Origin: CANLBN01 sp965230205
Lineage (GTDB): Bacteria > Pseudomonadota > Gammaproteobacteria > Pseudomonadales > Cellvibrionaceae
Assembly: GCA_965230205.1 (NCBI GenBank)
Contig: OZ245996.1
Span: 372,001-436,000, forward strand
DNA: 64,000 nucleotides
Reading direction: 5' to 3'
Under the pieces are notes generated by a model that worked only from the letters and a program-made list of their open reading frames with translations, was not told the origin of the DNA and did not search any database. A program made the position numbers and the translations under genes. This document shows, in pieces, positions 9,911-17,404 of this stretch. The first letter of the stretch is position 1; every line of letters starts with the position of its first letter.

Positions 9911-9978
9911 TTTTAACGCCGCTGTCACCCGCAATTTGTTTAGTTTACAAATTGTCGGCGTGCACAGCTTTGTTATGT
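9911..9978 (-). repeat. attC-like integron recombination site
   Basis: Read on the minus strand: the R box TAAC pairs with GTTA. Unpaired AAA and GGC give a central spacer. GCTGT then pairs with ACAGC, a single extrahelical G follows, CAC pairs with GTG, and the arms end in AATTTG and CAAATT around a 9-nt terminal loop. An R box, unpaired central spacer, L box and extrahelical base in that order are the structural marks of a folded integron attC site. It begins 19 bp past the stop of the DUF6624-like gene, exactly where a cassette's attC should be. No integron integrase is in the window. Confidence 0.75.
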
Positions 9979-9996
9979 GCTTTTCAGTTCACATAG

Positions 9997-10854
9997 TTAT
10001 GAAACGTATCCGCCTGCTAGTGCCAGTTTGTGCTTTTTATTCTCCCATTCACTTTTACTATAACTAGGCCATTTTCTTTCAGTGGCCATTTTATTCAGTT
10101 GTTTATTTGCAGATTCGAAATTAATTAGACCAACCTCTGCTCTTCTCTTATTTAGATTATCCGGGTCAATTACATCGCTACTGTATTCGACACAACCAGT
10201 TTCTTCATTAAAATCGTTAAACGCCCCAAATATGGTTGACTGGTATGACAAACACAACCACCGATCAATGGTGACTGCATAAGCATCACCATAGCATTCT
10301 CCCCTTGGCAAAGCTTCTTTCATCAGCATTGCACTATCATATTGAAATCTGCTGTCGGAAGTATGGCTCACAACTAACCAGAAACACGCGTCCATACCAT
10401 CGCGCCCGATTAACTGTGGGCCTGGCCAGCCGTAAAGTTCGAACACACCACGTATGACTTCCACAGACTCCGCGTTGAATTCATTCAGACTCTCTATTGC
10501 ACCAACTCTGCCGTCTTTTGCTCTTCGAACGAGCGCATTTCGCTTAGCATTACGCCTGAGCAGCTTTTTCCTCAGCTCTGGTTGATATTGATCTGTTTTT
10601 TCAGTTGACTTCTTTACAAATAGTTTCAATCTGCGCCAGCTCGAAAAGTGGTACTGCCGTGCCAATACACGCTGAGCGTCTATAATCGAAAATTTTCTAG
10701 CGAAAATCTCATCGGCGCTCAATCCATGAAATGAAGTGTCAAAATGACCAATAATTTCAATGACAGAGCTGTCTTTAGCACGATGTTTCGCACGAAGCGC
10801 TCGTGCCTCTCGACGAAGATATTCGTAATTAGGACTGTCAGGTAGGGTCTTCAT
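9997..10854 (-). CDS. gene-cassette protein, DUF6624-like with ankyrin-family N-terminal region
   Basis: 285 residues. The N-terminal 75 residues (EYLRREARALRAKHRAKD through AQRVLARQYHFSSWRRLKLFV) match the leader often found ahead of ankyrin repeats in bacteria. Residues about 130-215 resemble DUF6624, with YGWPGPQLIGRDG, WLVVSHTSDSRFQ, GECYGDAYAVTIDRW and a Q-x-x-FG element. GGAGAG 5 nt before the ATG supports the start. The gene is followed by an attC site, and a GTTGAGC core-site candidate (GCTCAAC on plus, 10876-10882) precedes it, so it looks like one complete integron cassette of about 965 bp. Its function is unknown; DUF6624 proteins are mostly uncharacterised. Confidence 0.75.
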   Translation of the reverse strand: MKTLPDSPNYEYLRREARALRAKHRAKDSSVIEIIGHFDTSFHGLSADEIFARKFSIIDAQRVLARQYHFSSWRRLKLFVKKSTEKTDQYQPELRKKLLRRNAKRNALVRRAKDGRVGAIESLNEFNAESVEVIRGVFELYGWPGPQLIGRDGMDACFWLVVSHTSDSRFQYDSAMLMKEALPRGECYGDAYAVTIDRWLCLSYQSTIFGAFNDFNEETGCVEYSSDVIDPDNLNKRRAEVGLINFESANKQLNKMATERKWPSYSKSEWENKKHKLALAGGYVS

Positions 10855-11287
10855 TCAAGCTCTCCGAACAATTGCGCTCAACTCGCGAAAGCACAGAAAG
10901 CCAAAATGTAAAAATCTGATTGGAAGTTCAACAGGTGGGGTTAACCTCTTTCCGCGAGCCGGATGCACCCTGCAGCACTGACGAAACTATAGAGTTATTT
11001 TCGCTAATTTGCAACTACAGATTCATAAGTACCGTAACTCAATACAACACGAGCTATTTCATATAGACATTATGACTCCCACGTAGGCTGCTAGCCTCCG
11101 CATGATCGTGGGTTAGCTCTCGCCAATGCCATAATTTAGTTGTTTAACACTAAAATATGCGGAGATTAGCATGAGTAAACATAACATACTTTTAATTGGC
11201 CTACATTGAAGATGTAGGAGCATTTTTCAAGAACCTAAGCGCATTTTAGACTCACGCAGAAGTCATTCGAGGTTAATCAGAGGTTCC
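10855..11287. other. gene-free flank of the cassette and LRR locus
   Basis: About 430 bp without a credible gene. It holds the candidate cassette core site (10876-10882) and a second imperfect palindrome around CTTTCGCGAG / CTCGCGGAAAG. An arm CCCACG pairs with CGTGGG at about 11072-11115. A 12-codon frame at 11171 follows a GGAG. The hairpin CCTACAT/ATGTAGG lies at 11200-11218, just before a T-run. None of these is assigned with confidence. Confidence 0.4.
11200..11218 (+). terminator. small hairpin with downstream T-run
   Basis: CCTACAT (11200-11206) and ATGTAGG (11212-11218) form a 7-bp stem with a 5-nt loop. On the plus strand it is followed by AGCATTTTTC. It may terminate transcription entering from the cassette side, or mark the 3' side of the LRR operon. 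Confidence 0.35.
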
Positions 11288-12739
11288 TTAAGTATCATTT
11301 TTTATCTTGTTAACCCAATAAAGCTTACGATAAGAGTAAGAAGGTTGATCTGATAGTTTGAGATCATACTTGGAATGTGAAAAGGTAACTAAGCGTATTC
11401 TCGGCAAGTTCTCGCATATATTAGAGCACCACTTTTTTAAATATTCCTCAGAGTGTTCGGTGAAGTTTGAAGTTGGAATTTCAAGACGTTGTATGCTTTT
11501 TGAATTAGGTGAAGACAATAGCTGAAGCAACTTATTTTCACTTATATTATTATCTTCCAGATTTAAAAAAATTAACGATCGTAATAGAGGGGATTTTAGT
11601 AAAACATCAATGCTCTTATCTGTTAGTTTATTGTCTGAAATCTGCAGTTCTTTTAAATTTTTTGTTTTAATTGATGATAACCATTTAATAAAAATGTTGT
11701 CACCCATTCTTAGTCCATTTAAACGAAGCGATGTTATTGAACTGCTGAAATGTTTTAGTTCGTTTGTTTTTGGTAGCTGCTTTGCTATTCTTGGGTTGTG
11801 GTTTAAGTTTAAAGCGGTTAGCTTGCTGTATTTTATATTATCTAAGAAGCGAATATCTTCTTGGTTAATGCTGCACTCCAGGTTTAGGCTTGCAAGTTGT
11901 TTAATTTTTCTGTTTTTCGATATGGCTTGCGTTAGTATGCTAGCCAAATTTCTGCAAGGATGTGTATGCCAGTGAATAGCTGAAAGGTGTTTTAAGTTAG
12001 CTAATCGGCTTTTTCTAAAGTCATCAGCAGAGTAGGAAGATATTTTTCCGCCCTCTATGCACAGATTTTCCAGGTTTATTAGGTGTCGAGACCGAATGAT
12101 AGCTCTTACGCCTTCGTCGCTAAAGAGTCCATCTTTTATTGTTAGTTTTGTTAGGTTTTCCAATGCTGGCCATTCTGATAATGATATTAATTCTTTATCT
12201 CTAATGTTACATTCATATCCGCTGAAATGAAGAGATTGTAAGTTGGAAATAAGATAGGAGTCGGAAAGCTCATCAAAAAAATGTTCACTTCTATAATATC
12301 TCAAATCCAGCTTACAATCGAAAAAATAAAGCTCTTTTATATTTTCTAAATATGCACAAGGTTTGATCAGCTCTAGACTTTTTTCATCGATATTGAAATT
12401 GTGGAATTCTATTCTTGTGATTTTTTCGATTAATGAGGTGCTAGTGATGAGGTTGCTGACCCAGACAGCTCGAGATAGAAAGTGGTCACTTTTAAAGCGT
12501 AAGCAATAGGTAGAATGTTTAATCAAGGTATCCAGCAGATTAAGCCATTTTTCAAAATTTATATCATCATAACTTTTTCTTTTTATTGTTATAGAGCTGA
12601 ATATACTTGGTTTTTCTTCGATAAGTGAAATAACAGAATCTATAGACTCTGAACTTAAATTGCATTCGATATCATTTTCATATATGCCAAAATCATCAGC
12701 ATCAAATTCGGGTTTATAAGAGCTTAAAGAGAAGTTCAC
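11288..12739 (-). CDS. leucine-rich-repeat protein
   Basis: 483 residues with no signal peptide or membrane segment. From about residue 100 onward there are irregular leucine-rich repeats of 24-28 residues with the L-x-x-L-x-L-x-x-N-x-I pattern; the clearest are LTALNLNHNPRI, ITSLRLNGLRM, LKELQISDNKLTD and LIFLNLEDNNIS. The length and helical spacers resemble ribonuclease-inhibitor-type LRRs, so a cytoplasmic binding or recognition role is likely. The start is GTG and lies 26 bp inside the preceding membrane-protein gene, so the two are coupled. AT-rich composition and neighbours point to acquired DNA. The partner or ligand is unknown. Confidence 0.7.
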   Translation of the reverse strand: MNFSLSSYKPEFDADDFGIYENDIECNLSSESIDSVISLIEEKPSIFSSITIKRKSYDDINFEKWLNLLDTLIKHSTYCLRFKSDHFLSRAVWVSNLITSTSLIEKITRIEFHNFNIDEKSLELIKPCAYLENIKELYFFDCKLDLRYYRSEHFFDELSDSYLISNLQSLHFSGYECNIRDKELISLSEWPALENLTKLTIKDGLFSDEGVRAIIRSRHLINLENLCIEGGKISSYSADDFRKSRLANLKHLSAIHWHTHPCRNLASILTQAISKNRKIKQLASLNLECSINQEDIRFLDNIKYSKLTALNLNHNPRIAKQLPKTNELKHFSSSITSLRLNGLRMGDNIFIKWLSSIKTKNLKELQISDNKLTDKSIDVLLKSPLLRSLIFLNLEDNNISENKLLQLLSSPNSKSIQRLEIPTSNFTEHSEEYLKKWCSNICENLPRIRLVTFSHSKYDLKLSDQPSYSYRKLYWVNKIKNDT

Positions 12740-13385
12740 TTGCTGACATGCCCAATATTAAAAATAGTAAACTTAAAATGATAGCTGACCAGTACGGATA
12801 AACGTAATCATCAATATATCCCACTACATATTTTCCCTGATTCTCTAGTTTTTTAATCCGTGACCATTGAGATATAGCTCCTTGCACATATAAAAAGACA
12901 ATAACAGCAAATATATCAAAAGGCGTACAGCCAGTCGCCTCGTCGCAAAAAATAGTTAAAATATACAAACACAATCCATAGTATGCAACCGTATAAAATA
13001 TTATAGAAAAAATTGATGTGTCGAGGTCAAGAGTGTCACGTAATCTATGTTTTTTGAAAACACGCTTAATCGATGCTCCATTATAGGAAAAAATATGTAT
13101 TGAATATAGAAAGATAATGTCTTTTTCTACATTACCAATTTCTTTGTCCAGTAAGAATAAAGTAATGGGTGAGAAAATAGAGTCAATAATAGGACGTAAG
13201 TACAATTCATATAGCGCTATCACTTTCAGTATGTGGCCTTGAAAGTCAATAAATATGTTTGCAATTGCGGCAAATCCAGTTGCATGAAGCAAACTCCTGG
13301 TAAGGATAAGCATTTTGCTGGAGGCCGATTCATCTTCAAGGTACTCAATAAAGTCTTTTGAAAAGTATTTTAGACGTTTTAACAT
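12714..13385 (-). CDS. multi-pass membrane protein of unknown function in the LRR/AbiGi cluster
   Basis: 223 residues, not recognised. Hydrophobic stretches lie at about 27-47, 65-100 (weaker), 125-145, 158-170 and 198-220. Charged patches between them (KRVFKKHRLRD, SRIKKLENQGK) would be cytoplasmic loops. It starts at an ATG 22 bp after the AbiGi-like gene and overlaps the LRR gene by 26 bp, so these three are probably cotranscribed. Membrane proteins beside AbiGi or SLATT genes are commonly effectors that damage the membrane of an infected cell; that role here is inference only. Confidence 0.6.
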   Translation of the reverse strand: MLKRLKYFSKDFIEYLEDESASSKMLILTRSLLHATGFAAIANIFIDFQGHILKVIALYELYLRPIIDSIFSPITLFLLDKEIGNVEKDIIFLYSIHIFSYNGASIKRVFKKHRLRDTLDLDTSIFSIIFYTVAYYGLCLYILTIFCDEATGCTPFDIFAVIVFLYVQGAISQWSRIKKLENQGKYVVGYIDDYVYPYWSAIILSLLFLILGMSASELLFKLL

Positions 13386-13407
13386 AAACCTGATCTGCCT
13401 GTAGTAG

Positions 13408-13725
13408 TCAACTAAAATTGGCCAACTCCTTAGAGGTTTTTAAAAATAATTCTTCCGCTGCTATGGGTGATAGTTTATTCATTTTTGCCCACTCTCTAGT
13501 TAACCCGAGGCCATATTTTCCATAAAAGCTTGTATGATCATCGATTCGTGATAATGGAAGGTCACAAAAGCATACCATTGGAAAAGCAAAATAATTTGAT
13601 CCTTTTAGCTTTAACCAACGAACATCTTCTAAACAATAATTTGGCCTAAAACCATTTTTAAGTATGGACTTAAGCGCATCTAGCCCTTTTGTAAAATGAA
13701 AGACTGAATGAGATCTGGGGTTCAA
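13408..13725 (-). CDS. AbiGi-like antitoxin/abortive infection protein, shortened
   Basis: 105 residues. The N-terminus VFHFTKGLDALKSILKNGF followed by RPNYCLED and FPMVCFCDLPLSRIDDH, then FYGKYGLGLTREWAKMNKLSP, is characteristic of the AbiGi family, the antitoxin-side partner of the lactococcal AbiG phage-abortion system. Family members are usually about twice this length. Here the match stops after NKLSP, and the last twenty residues look unrelated, consistent with an internal deletion that fused the frame to a new stop. The start codon is TTG, directly after an in-frame stop. It sits 66 bp after the broken SLATT gene. It is probably a non-functional remnant, though a truncated but active protein cannot be excluded. 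Confidence 0.6.
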   Translation of the reverse strand: MNPRSHSVFHFTKGLDALKSILKNGFRPNYCLEDVRWLKLKGSNYFAFPMVCFCDLPLSRIDDHTSFYGKYGLGLTREWAKMNKLSPIAAEELFLKTSKELANFS

Positions 13726-13791
13726 TTAGTTACCAACCTTAAAGTCAATAGGGGCGGATCAGAAGTTAGAGCTCTTAACTGATCGGCCTTA

Positions 13792-14357
13792 TTAGCCGAG
13801 AATATAGTAATCTATGAAAATAATCAAAATAGGGATTACCACCATGACAGAATACGTCGCATATATTTCAAGAAAAGACCAGATTGTTATTTTGGTACCA
13901 TACATGAGCTTGGACCTGCCAAAATGCTTTCCTCTGTCCATTATGGCTTTATGAAAGTCTATATTTTCATGGTTCTCAGGGAAATCTTTGGTAATTTCGT
14001 CATAGGATTTTTTTATTTCGTAAAGTTTTTCATCGTCTATTTTTCCAGTTTCAATTAGATATTCGAGCTCATATTGAAGTTCATTTAAGGATTTCCCACA
14101 TTGATGCATAGACTCAGCTCTAGCTGTATATCTTTTTGAAGACTCTAATAATGTAACCACAATAATAAATATTGAAGTTACTACTGAAACTAAGGGACTT
14201 AAAGCAAGACTTGATAAGGCCTCTTCGTTGAGATAATAAGGTAATAAAGAAAGCGTAATAACAATGAGTGACAGTCATGAAATGGTAAAAGCAGAAACTA
14301 TATCTTTTTTGCAAGTCTTCTGTACGCAGCAAACCTGCAATCTGCGGTAGTAGCCAT
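13792..14357 (-). pseudogene. SLATT-family 2TM effector gene, broken by a frameshift and a stop
   Basis: Joining three pieces gives one continuous SLATT protein. From the ATG at 14357 the frame reads MATTADCRFAAYRRLAKK. Restoring one A in the A6 run (plus strand T6 at 14305-14310) continues as DIVSAFTIS. An in-frame TGA (14277-14275) interrupts next, then LSLIVITLSLLPYY follows and runs through the second membrane helix into the soluble tail RYTARAESMHQCGKSLNELQ, ending with a further hydrophobic segment. The R-F-x-A-Y-x-R-L start, two helices and R-A-x-S-M-x-x-C-G-x-x-L-x-E-L tail are the SLATT pattern, a pore-type effector of nucleotide-dependent or RT-linked defence systems. A downstream GTG at 14160 could only make a protein lacking the helix pair. 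No nucleotidyltransferase or reverse transcriptase adjoins. Confidence 0.65.
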
Positions 14358-14438
14358 TTTATTATTGAAAACTTTGTAGTAATTTACAGATTCCTCAGTC
14401 ACCACTCTATCGCCTCACGGTATAAATAGATCAATGCC

Positions 14439-14771
14439 TCAAGGATCGGCGACCGAGTTGCTTGACTTATTAGAATTTGAATCTAAATTATCAGCAACTG
14501 ACTTTTGGCTTTGCGAAGTACCAAAAATATAACCAACTATAGTACCTAGAAGCCCCATAATTGCTTGACCATCGACATCAATAATTGTAGTTATCAATAC
14601 TACTACAGGTAAAATAAATGTAAGCCCAAGGATTTGAAGCACATAAGGAGCTAAAGGGCTCTCGTTTCTCAATGTTCTAAGAGTGAATAAACCAGAGAAA
14701 ATAAGTAAAATACATACTATTCCAATTGCTCCCTTTGGGTGCACTAATAATTCAATAAACTCAGTAGTCAT
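14439..14771 (-). CDS. small two-helix membrane protein
   Basis: 110 residues, not recognised. Membrane segments lie at about 16-34 and 44-63, with a shorter hydrophobic Gly-rich stretch (GLLGTIVGYIFGTSQSQK) at about 70-90 and a Ser/Asn-rich C-terminal tail. This final Gly-rich motif is common in small phage-associated and defence-associated membrane proteins. It is first in the minus-strand cluster, 81 bp ahead of the broken SLATT gene. Its start is ATG. Function unknown. Confidence 0.5.
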   Translation of the reverse strand: MTTEFIELLVHPKGAIGIVCILLIFSGLFTLRTLRNESPLAPYVLQILGLTFILPVVVLITTIIDVDGQAIMGLLGTIVGYIFGTSQSQKSVADNLDSNSNKSSNSVADP

Positions 14772-15351
14772 TGCTTTATCCCGTTGAGTCTAACAATTTA
14801 CTTAACAGATCTGTTCTTCTTGTCACTGTTCTCTTGACCAGGGTTAGCTGAATCCAGGTCTTTTTTAGCAAAAATTAATTGGTTAGATAATAAACACCTA
14901 TTTATTGGTGTGTAATATTACAGGCTAATAACTAAAATTAATGAATGGCTGCTTAGGGCGAAAAGCGGCCAATTTTTTATTCTATGAAAGATATATTTTT
15001 AAAATAAATAATACAGATAAGACAAAATATTTTCCGTTGAAATTGACGTCAAATAAGATTTTAACTGAATAAAAAGCCAACTCATCTATAACAACCAAAC
15101 AAAAAAACCAAGGGAAAGGCCAATGAAAAGCTTTTCATAATAAAAGAGTGGTTATTGCTTTTGTTATTTTTAGAATATTTATTTTAAATTTAAGGATTTT
15201 TTATTAGCAAGAAAACCATCTCGACCAACGATTAAAAATTAGCAACAGGAGAAAATTTTTAATAGAAGATAGAGAACAAAATTTTTTTGTAATTTTATGG
15301 TGGAGTAATCACCACCATAATCAATAGAATATTTTATTAATGGATATTGTG
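14772..15351. other. AT-rich gene-free region between the defence-like cluster and the urease operon
   Basis: About 580 bp, strikingly A/T-rich, with no open frame I would support. It contains the hairpin at 15295-15320 and presumably the promoter of the minus-strand cluster. It may mark the boundary of acquired DNA. Confidence 0.5.
15295..15320 (-). terminator. probable end of the urea/urease transcript
   Basis: TTATGGTGG (15295-15303) and CCACCATAA (15312-15320) form a perfect 9-bp stem with an 8-nt loop, 32 bp past the last small gene of the urease operon. The downstream tract on the minus strand is A/T-rich rather than a clean T-run, so termination efficiency is uncertain. Confidence 0.5.
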
Positions 15352-15525
15352 TTAACGCCGCCGAATAATAGCTAACACCAGGCAAGACATTATAAAAACC
15401 ACAATTCCTGTATACCAGATCGAATGATCCATGGCATGTATGAATATGTTTTCAGAACCATGCCCTGTATGCGCATTGACTGCTACAGAAATGACAGTGA
15501 TTAATAACAATAGAATAATTCTCAT
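15352..15525 (-). CDS. 57-residue His-bearing membrane protein at the end of the urease operon
   Basis: A small gene with a good Shine-Dalgarno (AGGAG, 5 nt from the ATG). It encodes an N-terminal hydrophobic signal or helix (residues 3-16), a short region with four histidines (His19, 22, 30, 34, including HTGHG and HAMDH), a second helix (about 37-54) and a basic end RRR. It lies 69 bp after ureG and is the last gene before the terminator-like hairpin. The His spacing and D-H before the helix are reminiscent of the start of HupE/UreJ nickel permeases, but it is far too short. A nickel-related accessory role is inference. Confidence 0.6.
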   Translation of the reverse strand: MRIILLLLITVISVAVNAHTGHGSENIFIHAMDHSIWYTGIVVFIMSCLVLAIIRRR

Positions 15526-15594
15526 ATGATCTCCTGTATTTGTTAGGTATAGAATTTTTTAGGTATAGAGTAGTAACGATTAAAAGTTTATGAA

Positions 15595-16212
15595 CTATGC
15601 TGCCTTTTTAAGCATGCCTTCAGAGACAATAAAATCAATAATGGTCTGTAAACCCTCTTTTTTCTTGAGGTTAGAAAATACAAATGGTTTATCGCCACGC
15701 ATTCTTTTTGCATCGCGATCCATTACCTCTAGCGAAGCTCCTACTATTGGCGCCAAATCCGTTTTATTAATAATTAGTAAGTCCGATTTTGTAATACCCG
15801 GCCCACCTTTGCGAGGGATTTTATCACCAGCAGACACATCAATCACATAAAGTGTTAAATCAGAGAGTTCTGGGCTAAAGGTAGCACTTAAATTGTCACC
15901 ACCACTTTCAATTAACACCATATCAAGCCCTTCATGTCGCTCACACAGCTCATCGACAGCGGCTAAGTTCATTGAGGCATCTTCACGAATAGCGGTATGA
16001 GGACAACCGCCAGTTTCGACACCAATGATACGGTCTTCCGATAAAGCTTCATGCTCGGTTAAAAACTTGGCGTCTTCTTTGGTATAAATATCGTTGGTTA
16101 CCACGGCAATATTATAATGATTCCTCATGGCCAGACACAATTGACGTAACAGGGCTGTTTTCCCCGAACCAACTGGACCACCAACCCCTACTCGTAGCGT
16201 TTGTTTTTTCAT
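15595..16212 (-). CDS. ureG: urease accessory GTPase UreG
   Basis: 205 residues, normal length. The P-loop GGPVGSGKTALLRQL is near the N-terminus. VVTNDIYTKEDA, VETGGCPHTAIREDASMN (the CPH nickel-binding motif), LIESGGDNL and the NKTDLAP guanine-recognition motif are all present. UreG hydrolyses GTP to drive nickel delivery into apo-urease in the UreDFG complex in the cytoplasm. It follows ureF by 45 bp in the operon. Confidence 0.97.
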   Translation of the reverse strand: MKKQTLRVGVGGPVGSGKTALLRQLCLAMRNHYNIAVVTNDIYTKEDAKFLTEHEALSEDRIIGVETGGCPHTAIREDASMNLAAVDELCERHEGLDMVLIESGGDNLSATFSPELSDLTLYVIDVSAGDKIPRKGGPGITKSDLLIINKTDLAPIVGASLEVMDRDAKRMRGDKPFVFSNLKKKEGLQTIIDFIVSEGMLKKAA

Positions 16213-16257
16213 AATTACTCTCGTGATATTTGAATCTGAATATTAATCATCTAACGG

Positions 16258-16938
16258 CTATGATCTAAACAACCTGGAATACTGTGTCTCATGCCAACTA
16301 CTTGCCATCGCCAAACCAGGTAACGAAGAGCCTATGTCATCGTCACCATATCCTTCTGCGGTATGGATAATGGTCGTTATCTCTTTACCTAATTCAATTA
16401 ATAGCTGCTGCGCCGCTGTTTGTCCTAAAGGAACCAATTTAGTCGCCGCTGCAATCTGGTTTTCCAACCATGACCACAAATAACCGACAGCAGCATTATG
16501 CTTATCAATGGACCAATGATGGGCAGCTGCAGCAAACATGGCAATAAAACTTATAGTATTTTTTGTTTCAGGGCTTGGATTTTCAGGTAAAGGCAATTCC
16601 AAATTTTCAAGTAAACGTGAAAGCGCTTCTCCCATCGCGGTTTCCGTCAGCAATAACTCTTCCGTTTCGCGACACGCTAGTACGGTTGCATTCCAGTAAT
16701 GAAAACCCAGATCATCCTTTGCTTGTAAGGCTTCACTTAACCTAAACAATAAAGGTAAATCTACTTTGGCAAGAGATTCATGCATTACCAAAGTAATCCA
16801 ATCAGTAGTTTGAGTTTGATTGCTTATCCACCCCGCATCAATCGCATGCTCTAAGCCTTGGGAAAAAGAATATCCACCGACAGGCAAGCTGGCACTGCTT
16901 AATTGCATTAACCGCAGCAATGGTAAATCAGTGATCAT
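16258..16938 (-). CDS. ureF: urease accessory protein UreF
   Basis: 226 residues from the ATG at 16938; an in-frame ATG at 16986 would add 16 residues inside ureE and is less likely. The N-terminus LMQLSSASLPVGGYSFSQGLEHAID is the UreF hallmark, and the all-helical remainder includes ETEELLLTETAMGEAL. UreF bridges UreD and UreG and acts as a gatekeeper for carbamylation and nickel insertion. The preferred start overlaps the end of ureE by 11 bp, so it is translationally coupled. Conserved C-terminal S-S-L-P-G-L-A-M-A-S is present. Confidence 0.95.
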   Translation of the reverse strand: MITDLPLLRLMQLSSASLPVGGYSFSQGLEHAIDAGWISNQTQTTDWITLVMHESLAKVDLPLLFRLSEALQAKDDLGFHYWNATVLACRETEELLLTETAMGEALSRLLENLELPLPENPSPETKNTISFIAMFAAAAHHWSIDKHNAAVGYLWSWLENQIAAATKLVPLGQTAAQQLLIELGKEITTIIHTAEGYGDDDIGSSLPGLAMASSWHETQYSRLFRS

Positions 16939-17404
16939 GGTGTCTATGACTGTGATTATGTGCAGCCTGGCCTTTTGAATAGGCACCTGATTCGGGAATA
17001 AAAACGGCCATCTCTTTTGTTAATGATAAGCCAAGCAGTGATAGCATTTCTTCCAAAACATAATCAGGTTGAATGCGTAACCAACGCTCACCAACTTGTA
17101 TTTTGACATGGCGATTACCCAGATGGTAACAAGCCTTGCTAAAGGTTTCCCAATTGTCACAAGTAGCACTAACAACCTCTTCCTCAGCACCAAGCACTTC
17201 AATAATTTTTCCGCACTCAGTTTTTAAATGCTCACCCACATTGAGTGTTTTTCCTCTCTCTAAAAACACGCGGACTTCTGCCCCTTTTTGAGAAATTATT
17301 TTAAAACGACCTTTTTCACGAATACCATGATCCAACACTATATAGTCATCAATGGTCTCATGAATGTGATGTAAACGTTCATAAACTTCAAAAATTATCA
17401 TCAT
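16928..17404 (-). CDS. ureE: urease nickel metallochaperone UreE
   Basis: 158 residues. It has the peptide-binding N-terminal domain (LDHGIREKGRFKI) and the metal-binding domain with the conserved ACYHLGNRHVKIQ and WLRIQPDYVLEEML. The C-terminal tail HNHSHRHHDH holds six histidines and would bind extra nickel. The dimer interface His is in the NRH motif. UreE hands nickel to UreG. Its ATG overlaps the ureC stop (TAATG arrangement) and a second ATG follows at once. Confidence 0.96.
   Translation of the reverse strand: MMIIFEVYERLHHIHETIDDYIVLDHGIREKGRFKIISQKGAEVRVFLERGKTLNVGEHLKTECGKIIEVLGAEEEVVSATCDNWETFSKACYHLGNRHVKIQVGERWLRIQPDYVLEEMLSLLGLSLTKEMAVFIPESGAYSKGQAAHNHSHRHHDH

Noticed and set aside
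11610..11975. 121-codon plus-strand frame
   Set aside because: Antisense to the LRR gene; hydrophobicity arises from the complement of leucine-rich codons.
14120..14332. 70-codon minus-strand frame starting at TTG
   Set aside because: It overlaps the SLATT gene in a wrong frame and shows no domain; the reconstructed SLATT protein explains this DNA better.
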